Position numbers and translations under genes: made by a program. Below the pieces are notes generated by a model. That model was not told where the DNA came from, ran no database searches, and was given only the letters and a program-made list of their open reading frames with translations. Shown here one piece after another: positions 8,386-18,100 of a stretch of DNA of 64,000 bases (positions are counted from its first letter, which is position 1; each line of letters begins with the position of its first letter). The stretch is from Microlunatus capsulatus. Its GTDB lineage: Bacteria > Actinomycetota > Actinomycetes > Propionibacteriales > Propionibacteriaceae. Location: contig NZ_JAGIOB010000001.1 of the NCBI RefSeq assembly GCF_017876495.1, positions 1,116,001-1,180,000 of the forward strand. The letters are read 5' to 3'.

Positions 8386-8874
8386 TCAGAGCAGGGTCGG
8401 GGGCAGCGCGCCCTCGAGCTCGAGCAGCCAGCGCTTGGTGGCCACGCCCTGGCCGGGCTCGCCGCCGGAGTAGCCGCCGAGGCCGTCGCCGGCGACGACG
8501 CGGTGGCACGGGATGACCAGCGGGACCGGGTTGGCGCCCATGATCGAGCCGATGGCCCGGGCGGGCAGGCCGGTGCCGCTGCGGGACGCGAGCTCGCCGT
8601 AGGTGATGGTCGTGCCGTACGGGACCGTCTGCAGGGCCGCCAGCACGGCGCGCGTCGCCGGCTCCAGCGGGGGCAGGTCCAGGGGCACGTCGAAGTGCTG
8701 CCGGTGTCCGGCGAAGTACTCGCGCAGCTGGCCGACGACCTGCTGGACGCAGGCGTCCGGCTCGGTCGCGGCGCCGCGCGTCACCAAGCCCCAGCCCAGC
8801 TCCCGCAGCCCGGCGGGCCCGCCCAGCACCCCGAGGACCCCGACCGGGGAGTCGTACCGGTCGACGGACAGCAC
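8386..8874 (-). CDS. ogt: Methylated-DNA--protein-cysteine methyltransferase
   Basis: A 162-residue suicide DNA-repair enzyme that moves the methyl group from O6-methylguanine to its own cysteine. The active-site motif IPCHRVV is at about residues 113-119. It is preceded by the helix-turn-helix region with YGELASRSGTG and the arginine finger region ARAIGSIMGANP, and followed by GLGGYSGG. An N-terminal domain of about 70 residues starts DRYDSPVGVLGV. The GTG start at 8874 lies inside the last codons of dppF: the two stop/start regions overlap, which suggests it is read as the last gene of the dpp operon. Converges with the AAA+ gene across 52 bases. Confidence 0.92.
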   Translation of the reverse strand: MLSVDRYDSPVGVLGVLGGPAGLRELGWGLVTRGAATEPDACVQQVVGQLREYFAGHRQHFDVPLDLPPLEPATRAVLAALQTVPYGTTITYGELASRSGTGLPARAIGSIMGANPVPLVIPCHRVVAGDGLGGYSGGEPGQGVATKRWLLELEGALPPTLL

Positions 8875-8876
8875 GG

Positions 8877-9974
8877 TCAGGCCCGGGCGGCCGGCGCGGG
8901 GACGTCCGGCTCGACCAGCAGCGTCGGGTCGGCGACGTGCACGGCCCCGCTGCGGATCTCCTCGGCCCAGTGGCAGGCGACCAGCCGGCCGGCCGCGCCC
9001 TCGACGGGGCGGAGCGCCGGCACCTCCGTGTCGCACCGGGTGGCCTGCCGGAACGGGCAGCGGGTGTGGAACCGGCAGCCCGAGGGCGGGTCGGCCGGGC
9101 TCGGCAGGTCCCCGCGGAGCAGGATGCGCTCGCGCCGGTCCTCGACGTCGGGGTCGGGGATGGGGATCGCCGACATCAGCGCGATCGTGTACGGGTGCAA
9201 CGGCTCGGCGTAGAGGTCGTCGCTGTCGGCCTGCTCGACGACGGTGCCGAGGTACATGACGCCGATGACGTCGCTGATGTGCCGGACGACGGCCAGGTCG
9301 TGCGCGATCACCAGGTAGGTGAGGCCCAGCAGGTCCTGCAGGCCCTCCAGCAGGTTGATGACCTGCGCCTGCACCGAGACGTCGAGGGCGCTGACGGGCT
9401 CGTCGGCGATGACCAGCTCGGGGTTGAGGATCATCGCCCGGGCGATGCCGATCCGCTGCCGCTGGCCCCCGGAGAACTCGTGCGGGTACTTGGCCAGCGC
9501 CGAGCCGGGCAGGCCGACGACGTCGAGCATCGAGGACGCCTTGGCCGCGTGGCTCTTGGCGGAGTCGCGGCCGAACTGCTCCCGGTCGGCCTCCGACAGC
9601 CCGTGCACGGTCAGCGGCTCGGTGAGCAGGCTCTCGACCGAGGCCCGCGGGTCGAGGCTGGACAGCGGGTCCTGGAAGACCATCTGCATCCGGCGGCGCA
9701 TCTTGCGCAGCGGCTCGGCGCCCAGTGCCCGCAGGTCCTGCCCGTCGAACAGCACCTGGCCCTCGGTCGGCTCCTCCAGCCGCAGGATCGCCCGGCCGAG
9801 CGTGGACTTCCCGCAGCCGGACTCCCCCACCAGCCCGTAGGTCTGGCCGCGCTGGACCGTCAGGTCGACGCCGTCGACGGCGCGGACGTGGCCCACCGTC
9901 CGGTCGAAGACCAGCCCGCGCTTGATCGGGAAGTGCACCTTCAGCCCGGACACCTGCAGCAGCGGGTCGTTCAC
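8877..9974 (-). CDS. dppF: Peptide ABC transporter, ATP-binding subunit DppF-type
   Basis: A 365-residue nucleotide-binding subunit. Walker A is GESGCGKST, the ABC signature is [10 protein letters not shown], Walker B is [12 protein letters not shown], and the switch His is in VIAHDLAVV. The C-terminal extension [10 protein letters not shown] with spaced cysteines is typical of oligopeptide transporter ATPases (oligo_HPY region), where it can hold an Fe-S cluster or metal. It pairs with DppD to drive the DppB/DppC channel. The GTG start at 9974 overlaps the dppD stop as GTGA. The frame remains open well upstream, but that part is antisense-like and belongs to the dppD coding region. Confidence 0.94.
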   Translation of the reverse strand: MNDPLLQVSGLKVHFPIKRGLVFDRTVGHVRAVDGVDLTVQRGQTYGLVGESGCGKSTLGRAILRLEEPTEGQVLFDGQDLRALGAEPLRKMRRRMQMVFQDPLSSLDPRASVESLLTEPLTVHGLSEADREQFGRDSAKSHAAKASSMLDVVGLPGSALAKYPHEFSGGQRQRIGIARAMILNPELVIADEPVSALDVSVQAQVINLLEGLQDLLGLTYLVIAHDLAVVRHISDVIGVMYLGTVVEQADSDDLYAEPLHPYTIALMSAIPIPDPDVEDRRERILLRGDLPSPADPPSGCRFHTRCPFRQATRCDTEVPALRPVEGAAGRLVACHWAEEIRSGAVHVADPTLLVEPDVPAPAARA

Positions 9975-11116
9975 CGTCGCTCCTCCCGGTCCGCAGCCGA
10001 GCTGTCCGACGTCTCCGGTGCCCCGGCCCCAGCTGGTCCGGACAGCTCGGTCCCCACGGGCGCCGGGTCCTCCGGGGCCGGGTGCACGCAGCGCACCTGG
10101 TGGCCCAGCCGGCCCATCGGCTCCAGCGGCAGGTCGGGGACGACGCAGTCGTCGGCGGCGTGCCGGCAGCGGGGCGCGAAGGCGCAGCCCTGGTCCCAGC
10201 CCAGCACGTCGCGCGGGGTGCCGGGGATCGGCCGCAGCGGCTCGCCGCGAGGCGCGTCCAGCCGCGGGATCGAGCTCAGCAGGCCCTCGGTGTAGCGGTG
10301 CCGCGGGTGCCCGAACAGCTCCCGCCGCGGCGCGGACTCCACGACCCGGCCGGCGTACATCACGTTGACGACGTCGCACAGCCCGGCGACGACGCCGAGG
10401 TCGTGGGTGATCATCACCATCGCCGTCCCCAGGTCGTTCACGAGCTCCTTGAGCAGCTCGAGCACCTGGGCCTGGATGGTGACGTCGAGCGCCGTCGTCG
10501 GCTCGTCGCAGATCAGCAGGGCCGGCTTGCAGGCCAGGGCGATGGCGATCAGCGCGCGCTGCCGCATGCCGCCGGAGAGCTGGTGCGGGTACTCCTTGAG
10601 CCGGCGGCCCGGGTCGGGGATGCCGCAGCGCCGGAGCAGGTCCTCGGCCTCGTCCCGGGCGTCGGACCGGCTGATGTCCTGGTGCCGCCGCAGCACCTCG
10701 GTGACCTGGGTGCCGACCGGCACGACGGGGTTGAGCGAGCTCATCGGGTCCTGGAAGACCATCGCCAGCTCGCGGCCGCGCAGGTCGGACAGCTCGGCGG
10801 GCGGCAGGGTGAGCAGGTCGCGGCCGCGGTAGAGCGCCTTGCCGCTGACCTGGACGCCGCGGGTGGGCAGCAGTCCCATCACCGCCATCGAGGTGACGGA
10901 CTTGCCGCTGCCGGACTCCCCCACGATCCCGACGACCTCGCCGGGCCGGACGGCGAACGAGACGCCGTCGACGGCGCGGGTGGCCGGGCCGCCGCGGCGC
11001 TGGAAGGTGACCCGCAGGTCCTCGACCTGCAGCAGCACCTCGTTGCGGTCGACCGGCCCGCGGGCCGAGCGGCGGACCAGGGTGCGGTCCTGGACGCCCG
11101 TGCTGGACGTGGTCAT
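9971..11116 (-). CDS. dppD: Peptide ABC transporter, ATP-binding subunit DppD-type
   Basis: A 381-residue ATPase subunit. Walker A is [10 protein letters not shown], the signature is [12 protein letters not shown], Walker B is [12 protein letters not shown], and MITHDLGVV holds the switch His. The C-terminal part has the oligopeptide-type cysteine region [15 protein letters not shown]. About 45 extra residues, rich in Ser, Ala and Gly, follow this region. The ATG at 11116 comes one base after the dppC stop and has GAGGAG in front. With DppF it forms the ATP-hydrolysing pair of a dipeptide/oligopeptide importer on the cytosolic face of the membrane. Confidence 0.94.
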   Translation of the reverse strand: MTTSSTGVQDRTLVRRSARGPVDRNEVLLQVEDLRVTFQRRGGPATRAVDGVSFAVRPGEVVGIVGESGSGKSVTSMAVMGLLPTRGVQVSGKALYRGRDLLTLPPAELSDLRGRELAMVFQDPMSSLNPVVPVGTQVTEVLRRHQDISRSDARDEAEDLLRRCGIPDPGRRLKEYPHQLSGGMRQRALIAIALACKPALLICDEPTTALDVTIQAQVLELLKELVNDLGTAMVMITHDLGVVAGLCDVVNVMYAGRVVESAPRRELFGHPRHRYTEGLLSSIPRLDAPRGEPLRPIPGTPRDVLGWDQGCAFAPRCRHAADDCVVPDLPLEPMGRLGHQVRCVHPAPEDPAPVGTELSGPAGAGAPETSDSSAADREERR

Positions 11117-11117
11117 C

Positions 11118-12059
11118 TCATCTCCTCGACTTCGGGTCCAGCGCCTCGCGCAGCGCCTCGCCGAAGAGCGTGAATCCCAGGGCGGTGATCGCGATGCAGA
11201 CGCCGGGCAGCAGCGCCAGGTGCGGGTCGCTCTGCAGCCGGTCCTGGGCCTTGACGAGCATCCGGCCCCACTCGGCGGTGGCCGGATCGGGTGCGCCCAG
11301 CCCCAGGTAGGACAGGGCGGCGACCTCGATGATCGCCGTGGCCAGCGTCAGCGTCGCCTGGACGATGACCGGGCCGAGGGAGTTGGGCAGCACGTGGCTC
11401 ATGACGATGGTGCGCTTCCTCAGCCCCAGCGACACCGAGGCCAGCACGTAGTCCTGGCCGCGCTGGGCCAGCATCGAGCCGCGCAGCAGGCGGGCGAAGA
11501 TCGGCACCTGCGCGGCGCCGATGGCGATCATGATCGCGCTGGGCCGCTGCCCCAGCACCGCGGCGATGCTCACCGCGAGCAGCAGCGACGGGATGGACAG
11601 CAGGATGTCGACGACCCGCATGACGACGGTGTCGACCCAGCCGCCGAGGCCGCCGGCCAGGGTGCCGAGCACCGCCCCGCCCAGCAGCCCGAGGGCGGTG
11701 GAGACGACCCCGATGACCAGCGAGGCCCGGGCGCCGTAGAGCAGCTGGGTGAGCAGGTCGGAGCCGAAGGGGTCCAGCCCCAGCAGGTGCTCCGCGGAGC
11801 GACCGGGGACGCTGCTGGGCGTCACCTGCTCGATCCACTCGGTGCTGGCGGCCCGGTACGGGGTGAGCAGCGGGGCGAACACCGCCACCAGGACGAACAG
11901 GGCCACGATGACGGCACCGACGACGGCGCTCGGGTTGCGGCGCAGCCGCTGGAAGGCGCCCCGCCACAGGCTGGTGCCGCGGTCGTCGGCCCCGCCGTCG
12001 CCCATCAGCTGGGCCAGCGCCTGCGGCCGCTCGGGCTGCAGCGTGTCGAGCGCGGTCAC
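11118..12059 (-). CDS. dppC: Peptide ABC transporter permease DppC-type
   Basis: A permease of about 313 residues with a cytosolic N-terminus, a first membrane helix near 50-70 (VVGAVIVALFVLVAVFAP), and five more helices in the BPD_transp_1 domain from about 105. The cytoplasmic coupling motif that contacts the ATPase is present around EVAALSYLGLGAPDP...EWG. The GTG at 12059 is preferred to an upstream GTG at 12080, because AGGGGG lies five bases before it; the upstream codon overlaps the dppB stop. It forms the heterodimeric channel with DppB. Confidence 0.93.
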   Translation of the reverse strand: MTALDTLQPERPQALAQLMGDGGADDRGTSLWRGAFQRLRRNPSAVVGAVIVALFVLVAVFAPLLTPYRAASTEWIEQVTPSSVPGRSAEHLLGLDPFGSDLLTQLLYGARASLVIGVVSTALGLLGGAVLGTLAGGLGGWVDTVVMRVVDILLSIPSLLLAVSIAAVLGQRPSAIMIAIGAAQVPIFARLLRGSMLAQRGQDYVLASVSLGLRKRTIVMSHVLPNSLGPVIVQATLTLATAIIEVAALSYLGLGAPDPATAEWGRMLVKAQDRLQSDPHLALLPGVCIAITALGFTLFGEALREALDPKSRR

Positions 12060-12069
12060 CGGGTCCCCC

Positions 12070-13095
12070 TCACGCGGCACGCAGCCGCGGGTCGATGACG
12101 CCGTAGAGGAGGTCCACGACGAGGTTGATGAGCGCGTAGATGACGGCGATGAAGAGGATGAAGCCCTGCAGCACGGCGAAGTCCAGCCCGCTGATGGCGT
12201 CGAAGAGGTACGAGCCGATGCCGTTGAAGGCGAACACCGACTCCGTCAGCACCGCCCCGGCCAGCAGCGCCCCGGTCTGCAGGCCGATCGTCGTGGTGAC
12301 CGGGAGCATGGCGTTGCGCAGCACGTGCCGGCGGGTGATCAGCCCGCGGGCCAGGCCCTTGGAGCGGGCGGTGCGGACGTAGTCCTCGTTGAGCACGTCG
12401 ATCACCGACGCCCGCGTCATCCGGACGATGATCGCCAGCGGGATGCAGCCCAGCGCGATGCCCGGCAGCACCAGGTGGGTGAGGGCGTTCCAGGACGCGT
12501 CCCACTCCCGGGTCAGCAGGCCGTCGAGCACGTAGAAGTTCGTCACGTGGGTGGCGTCGATGCGGGGGTCCTGGCGGCCTGACGTGGGCAGCACCGCGAG
12601 CACGCCGAGCGGGCCGGGCAGCCCGACCGCGAAGACGATCTTGAGCAGGTAGGCCAGCACGAACACCGGCACCACCACGCCCAGCAGCGAGCCGGCCACG
12701 AAGACGCGGTCCAGCCAGCCGCCCGCGCGGGTGGCGGCCAGGTAGCCGACCGGGATGCCGAGGACGACGGCGAACAGCAGCGCCGCCACGCTCAGCTCGA
12801 CGGTGGCCGGGAAGCGCTCGAAGAACGTGCCCAGCACCGGCAGGCCGGTGCGCGGGGAGTTGCCGAAGTCGCCCTGCAGCAGCCGGCCCGTGTAGGTCAG
12901 GTACTGCGTGACCAGCGGCTTGTCGAAGCCGTACTGGGCGTTGACGGCGGCGATGGCCTCCGGGGTGGCCTTCTCGGCCAGCAGCGCCCGGGCGGGGTCG
13001 CCGGGCAGCGCCCGCACCCAGGCGAAGAGCAGCACGCTGAGCCCGAACAGCACCGGGACCAGCAGCAGCAGACGACGGATCGTGAACCTCAGCAC
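12070..13095 (-). CDS. dppB: Peptide ABC transporter permease DppB-type
   Basis: A 341-residue membrane permease. It starts with the basic MLRFTIRRLLLLVPVLFG that is standard for DppB/OppB, followed by six predicted helices and the conserved R-A-LPGDPA periplasmic stretch (ALPGDPARALL). The extracellular loop before helix 3 is long for the family and contains LPTSGRQDPRIDA. The EAA-like coupling loop is around LNEDYVRTARSKGLA. It partners DppC. The start is GTG at 13095. A stable hairpin separates it from dppA, so dppA can be made in larger amounts than the membrane and ATPase subunits. Confidence 0.93.
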   Translation of the reverse strand: MLRFTIRRLLLLVPVLFGLSVLLFAWVRALPGDPARALLAEKATPEAIAAVNAQYGFDKPLVTQYLTYTGRLLQGDFGNSPRTGLPVLGTFFERFPATVELSVAALLFAVVLGIPVGYLAATRAGGWLDRVFVAGSLLGVVVPVFVLAYLLKIVFAVGLPGPLGVLAVLPTSGRQDPRIDATHVTNFYVLDGLLTREWDASWNALTHLVLPGIALGCIPLAIIVRMTRASVIDVLNEDYVRTARSKGLARGLITRRHVLRNAMLPVTTTIGLQTGALLAGAVLTESVFAFNGIGSYLFDAISGLDFAVLQGFILFIAVIYALINLVVDLLYGVIDPRLRAA

Positions 13096-13121
13096 GGGCC
13101 GGACCCCCCGGTCACCGCGCC

Positions 13122-13156
13122 GGCCCGCCCCGACCCGCGCGGGGTCGAGGCGGGCC
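13122..13156 (-). terminator. Stem-loop between dppA and dppB
   Basis: An 8-bp outer stem (13122-13129 with 13149-13156) encloses a second GACCC/GGGTC stem. It lies six bases after the dppA stop (in transcription direction) and before the dppB start. In binding-protein-dependent transport operons such stems partly end transcription or shield the 5' mRNA from decay, leaving more binding protein than permease. That role is inference here. Confidence 0.6.
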
Positions 13157-13161
13157 GCCGG

Positions 13162-14838
13162 TCACTTGCTGACGGTGACGTTGTTCCACACCTCGTCCTG
13201 GACGGGGCTGGCCACGAAGCCCTGGACGCCGGGCGCGAAGGCCAGCGACGGGGCGGGGTGGGCCAGCGGGACGCCCGGGGCGTAGTCGGCGATCTCGGAG
13301 TTGATGGCGGAGTACGCCGGGATCTGCTCCTCCCGCGTCGGCAGCTCGCGGGCCGCTGCCAGGTCCTTGAACAGCTTCTGGTTGTCGAAGCCCCACTCGG
13401 AGGACTTGCGGCCGAAGAAGACGCCGAGGAAGTTGTCCGGGTCGTTGTAGTCGCCGGTCCAGCCGAGCAGGTGGATGTCGTGCTTGTCGACCCCCGCGTC
13501 GCCCTGGATCATGTCGAGGTAGTCCGGGCTCCACTTGGCCGCCACCGGCGTGACCTTGATGCCGGCCTTCTCCAGCTGGCTCTTGATCACCGCGAAGGTG
13601 TCCTCGGGGGCCGGCATGTAGGGCCGGGAGACCCCGGTCGGGTAGGCGAACTTCAGCTCGAGGTCGGACTGCCCGGCATCGGCCAGCAGCTGCTTGGCCT
13701 TGTCCAGGTCGTAGGGGTAGGCCTCGACCTGGTCGTTGTAGCCCTCGACCGTCGGCGGGATGAACTCGATGGCCGGCTCGGAGCCCTCCGGCAGCGAGGA
13801 CTTGACCACGGCGGCCCGGTCGATCGCGTAGGTGATGGCCTGGCGCACGCGGACGTCCTGCAGGGCCTTGTTCTTCTGGTTCATGCCCAGGTACAGGATG
13901 TTGAAGGCCGGCCGGTTGACGATCTGGAAGCCGTCGTCCTTCAGCGGCTGCACGTCGGCGGGGCCGACGAGGTCGTAGCCGTCGATGTTGCCGGCCTGCA
14001 GCTCCTGGGTGCGGGCCTTGGCGTCGCTGATCGTCCGCACGATCACGGTCGCCGTCTTGGCCTTCTCGCCCCAGTAGTCGGGGTTGGCCTTGAGCGTGAC
14101 CTGCTGGCCGCGGTCCCAGGTGTCGAACAGGTAGGGGCCGGTGCCCGTGGGGTGCGCCGTCGCGTACTCGGAGAACCGCGGGTCGGTGTCGGTGCCCTCG
14201 GTCTTGTCGGCGTTGTACTGCGTCAGCGCCTCGGGGCTCTGCATCGAGAACGCGGGCAGGGTCATCGCCTGCACGAACCCGGCGAAGGGCTTGTTCAGCG
14301 TGACGACGGCCTGGGTGGCGCTGGGCGCCTCGCAGCTGTCGTAGATGCCGCCGGTCTTGCCGCTCTTGAAGCCCTTGAACAGCGAGTTGTAGTAGTAGCT
14401 GATGTTCTCGGACTGGTTGACGCCGGTCCAGTTGTACCAGCGGTCGAAGTTGGCGCAGACGGCCTCGCCGTTGAAGTCGGTGCCGTCGGAGAACTTCACG
14501 CCCTCCCGCAGGTCGAAGGTGTAGGTCTTGCCGTCCTCCGAGGGGGTCCACTTCGTCGCGAGCAGCGGCTCGACGTCGGTGGTGCCGGGCTTGGCCCCGA
14601 CGAGGCCCTCGAAGATCTGCCGGGAGATGCGGAAGGTCTCGCCGTCGCTGGCCATGGCCGGGTCGAGCATGACCGGGTCGGAGGACGCGGCGAACACGAA
14701 CGTGGCGTTGCTGCCCGCGTCGGCGCTGGTGTCGGAGCCGGCGTCGCGCTCGCTCTGCGCGCAGGACGCGAGGGCGGTGACGGTGGCCAGGGAGGCGAGC
14801 ACCGCCATCGTCTTCTTGAAGGTGCTGGGGATGGTCAA
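13162..14838 (-). CDS. dppA: Peptide ABC transporter substrate-binding lipoprotein DppA-type
   Basis: A binding protein of about 558 residues (SBP_bac_5 family) that catches peptides outside the membrane and delivers them to DppBC. The signal peptide has a basic FKKT stretch, a hydrophobic core, and the lipobox LASC, so the mature protein is lipid-anchored. The family signature is present near the start of the mature domain (LATKWTPSEDGKTYTFDLR, partly shown) and DVRVRQAITYAIDR lies near the middle. I favour the TTG at 14838, with GAGG six bases before; a GTG at 14862 would add eight residues. First gene of dppABCDF. Exact peptide specificity is not readable from sequence. Confidence 0.92.
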   Translation of the reverse strand: MTIPSTFKKTMAVLASLATVTALASCAQSERDAGSDTSADAGSNATFVFAASSDPVMLDPAMASDGETFRISRQIFEGLVGAKPGTTDVEPLLATKWTPSEDGKTYTFDLREGVKFSDGTDFNGEAVCANFDRWYNWTGVNQSENISYYYNSLFKGFKSGKTGGIYDSCEAPSATQAVVTLNKPFAGFVQAMTLPAFSMQSPEALTQYNADKTEGTDTDPRFSEYATAHPTGTGPYLFDTWDRGQQVTLKANPDYWGEKAKTATVIVRTISDAKARTQELQAGNIDGYDLVGPADVQPLKDDGFQIVNRPAFNILYLGMNQKNKALQDVRVRQAITYAIDRAAVVKSSLPEGSEPAIEFIPPTVEGYNDQVEAYPYDLDKAKQLLADAGQSDLELKFAYPTGVSRPYMPAPEDTFAVIKSQLEKAGIKVTPVAAKWSPDYLDMIQGDAGVDKHDIHLLGWTGDYNDPDNFLGVFFGRKSSEWGFDNQKLFKDLAAARELPTREEQIPAYSAINSEIADYAPGVPLAHPAPSLAFAPGVQGFVASPVQDEVWNNVTVSK

Positions 14839-14921
14839 CGTCCACCTCGTGGGTGCGGCCACCCCCCCGGGAGACCAGCGTCAGCTGTGCCGGGGAGGGG
14901 CGTCGGACTGGAAGTGGTCTG

Positions 14922-14927
14922 ACCCTA
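14922..14927 (-). promoter_or_regulatory. Possible -10 element for the dpp operon
   Basis: TAGGGT on the minus strand, about 85 bases before the dppA start. No convincing -35 hexamer is seen at the usual distance. It is the best -10 match in the 290 bases between dppA and the giant gene. Confidence 0.3.
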
Positions 14928-15066
14928 CAACGGCGGACGGGGTGCGACGGCCACCGACGAGGCGCGCAACCTGGCGGTAACAGGACGTCTGCACGAGCGG
15001 TTGTTGCGTCAGAGGGGGCTCCGGCGTCCGTTCCTCCGGGTCCCGGATCCGGGGCCGGGACGCGGA

Positions 15067-15109
15067 CGAGCCCGCCGGCACCGAGGGGGGCTCGGGTCCG
15101 GCGGGCTCG
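15067..15109 (-). terminator. Terminator of the giant secreted-protein gene
   Basis: A perfect 12-bp inverted repeat (15067-15078 with 15098-15109) with a nested GAGC/GCTC-type stem in the loop. It starts about 20 bases after the stop codon at 15130. No U-tract. It separates the 15-kb gene from the dpp operon in the same orientation. Confidence 0.75.
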
Positions 15110-15129
15110 CGCCTGCGGGCTGACGGGGG

Positions 15130-18100
15130 TCAGCTGGGGATGATCTCGATCGCCGAGATCTTGGCGTTCTCCACCTGGCGGATCAGGTCGAGGTTGACCG
15201 TGCCGTCGGTGACGTTCGCCGTGAACTCCCGGGTGACCGCCCGGTCGATCCCGCCGGCCGCCGCGAAGACGTCGAACCGGGTGAGCACCTGGGTGCCCTC
15301 CAGCCGGACGTCGAAGGTGCGCTGGCCGGCCCGGGTCTTGTTCAGCTCCGCGAAGTGCAGCCGCACCCGGTAGGAGCCGTTGGGCACCGGCACCGCGAAC
15401 CCGAAGGCCCGCGAGCCGACGGGCACGACGCCCGCCCCGGTGGCCCCACCGGTCCACTCGGACTGGAACACCGTGTTGTTGGTGCCCGCCGGGAGGGCGG
15501 TCACCGTGTCGGCCTCGCTGTAGGCGAAGCCGCCGGTGACCCAGCCCGAGCACGCCGTGGTCGACGAGCAGGCCGACCAGGTCGTCCCGCCCACCGTCTG
15601 CGCCGGTCCGCCCGCGTTGATGCGGATGGTCGGACGCGGCCGGGTGGCCTGCACCGTGGCCGAGACCGCCGACTGGTTGCCGGAGTCGTCGACCGCGGTG
15701 ACGCGGTAGAAGGAGGCCACGCCGGCCGGGGCGGTGGTGTCGACGAACGAGGTGGCCGTCGACGCCGGGGTGGTCAGCTCGGTGAAGGTGCCGGTCGCCG
15801 AGGCCGCGCGGTAGACGCGGTAGCGGGCGAGGTCGGTCGCCGTCGAGGCCGTCCACCGCAGCGTGGTGCCGGTCGTGGCCGCCGTGGCGGTCAGGCCCGT
15901 CACGGCCGCCGGGGCGGTCGTGTCGGCCGGCAGGATCTCGATCGCCGAGATCTTCGCGTTCTCCACCTGGCGGATGAAGTCCAGGGTCACCGCGCCGTCG
16001 GTGACGGTGGTCGAGAACTGCCGGGTGACCGCCCGGTCGATCCCGCCGGCCGCCGCGAAGACGTCGAACCGGGTGAGCACCTGCGTGCCCTCCAGCCGCA
16101 CGTCGAACGCCCGCTGGCCCGCCGCCGTCTTGTTCAGCTCCGCGAAGTGCAGCCGCACCCGGTAGGAGCCGTTGGCGACCGGGACCGTGAACCCGAAGGC
16201 CCGCGACCCGACCGGCACGACGCCGGCGCCCGTGGCGCCACCGGTCCACTCGGACTGGAACACCGTGTTGTTGGTGCCCGCCGGGAGACCGCTGACCGTG
16301 TCGGCCTCGCTGTAGGCGAAGCCGCCGCTCACCCAGCCGGAGCAGGCGCCCACGGAGGTGCAGGCCGACCAGGTCGTCCCGCCCACCGTCTGCGCCGGGC
16401 CGCCGGTGTTGATCCGCACCGTCGTCGGGCCCGCCGCCGGCCGGGTGGCCTGCGCCGTGGCCGAGCGGACGGACTCGTTGCCGGACCGGTCGGTGGCGGT
16501 GACCTGGTAGTACGAGGTCGCGCCCACCGGGGCGGTCGTGTCCACGAAGGTCGTGCCGGTCACCGCGGTGGCCGTCAGCCTCGTGTACGTCCCCGTCGCC
16601 GAGGTGGCCCGGTACACGGAGTACCCGGCCAGGTCGGCCTCGGTCCGGGCCGTCCAGCCGACGCTGACGCCGGTGGTCGACCCCGTGGCGGTCACGCCGG
16701 TCACCTGGGCCGGCGCCGTCGTGTCGGGCCGGGTCGCGGTCGCCGTGGCGGACCGCACCGACTCGTTGCCCGAGGTGTCGACCGCGGTCACCTGGTAGTA
16801 CGAGGCCGCGCCGGAGGGCGCCGTCGCGTCGACGTAGGTGGTCGCGGTGACCGCGGTGGCGGTCAGCCTGGTGTAGCTGCCCGTCGCCGAGGTCGCCCGG
16901 TACACGTGGTAGCCGGCGAGGTCGGCCTCGGTCCGGGCGGTCCAGCCGACGGTGACCCCGGCGGCAGCACCGCTGGCGGTGACCCCGGCCACCTGGGCCG
17001 GCGCCGTCGTGTCGGTCCGGGTGCCGCTGGCGGCGGCCCGGGTCGACTCGTTGCCCGACCGGTCGACCGCGCTCACCTGGTAGTAGGTCGGCTGGCCGAC
17101 CACCGCCGTGGTGTCGGTGTAGGTCGTCCCGGTCTGCGGGGCGGCCGCCACCGCGGTGAACGGACCGGCCGCGCTGGTCGCGCGGTAGACCCGGTACCCG
17201 GCGAGGTCGCCCTCGGTGCGGGCGGTCCAGGCCAGGTCCACCCCGGTCGCGGTCCCCCGCGCCGTCAGGCCGGTCACCGCGCCGGGCGGCGTGGTGTCGG
17301 GCCGGGTGGCCTGCGCCGTGGCGGAGCGCGCCGACTCGTTGCCGGAGGCGTCCACCGCGGTCACCTGGTAGTACGAGGCTGCACCCTGGGCCGCCGCCGC
17401 GTCGACGTAGGTCGTCGCGGTGAGCGGGGTGGTCGTCAGCTTCGTGTAGCTGCCCGTCGCCGAGGTGGCCCGGTAGACGTGGTAGCCGACCAGGTCGGGC
17501 TCGGTCCGCGCCGCCCAGCCGAGGCTGACCCCGGCCGGGGAGGCGGACGCGGTGACGCCGGTGACCTGGCTGGGCGCCGCCGTGTCGACCGGCACGATCT
17601 CGATCGCCGAGATCTTGGCGTTCTCGACCCGGGACACGAAGTCCAGGTTCACGACGCCGTCGGTGATCGTCGCCGGGAACGAGCGCACGACGGCCCGGTT
17701 CGCCCCGCCCGCCTGGGCGAAGAGGTCGAACCCGGTCAGCGCCGCCGCGTTCTCCAGCCGGACGTCGAAGACCCGCTGGCCCGGCGCCGTCTTGTTGAGC
17801 TCCGCGAAGTGCAGGCGCACCTGGTAGGAGCCGTTGAGCACCGGCACCGCGAACCGGAAGGCGGGGTTGCCCGCGCCCGTCCACTCGGTCTGGTAGATCG
17901 CGTTGTTGGTGCCCGGGGCGAGACCGGTGTTGGTGTCGTTCTCGCCGTAGGCGAACCCTCCGCTGACCCAGCCGGAGCAGCTGCCCACCGCCGCGCACCC
18001 GGACCAGGTGACGCCGCCGACGGTCTGGGCGGGGCCACCGGTGTTGATCCGGATCGGCTGCGGGGTCAGCGTGGTGGCCGACGCGGCCTCCGAGGGGGCG

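Noticed and set aside
14922-15066. Riboswitch or T-box ahead of dppA or valS
   Set aside because: No conserved riboswitch core or T-box sequence was found; valS has no room for a leader, and the dppA leader shows no recognised fold.
13112-17998. A 1,628-codon minus-strand frame spanning dppA and the end of the giant gene
   Set aside because: It is out of frame with both recognised genes and is Arg/Gly/Pro-rich, with no domain.
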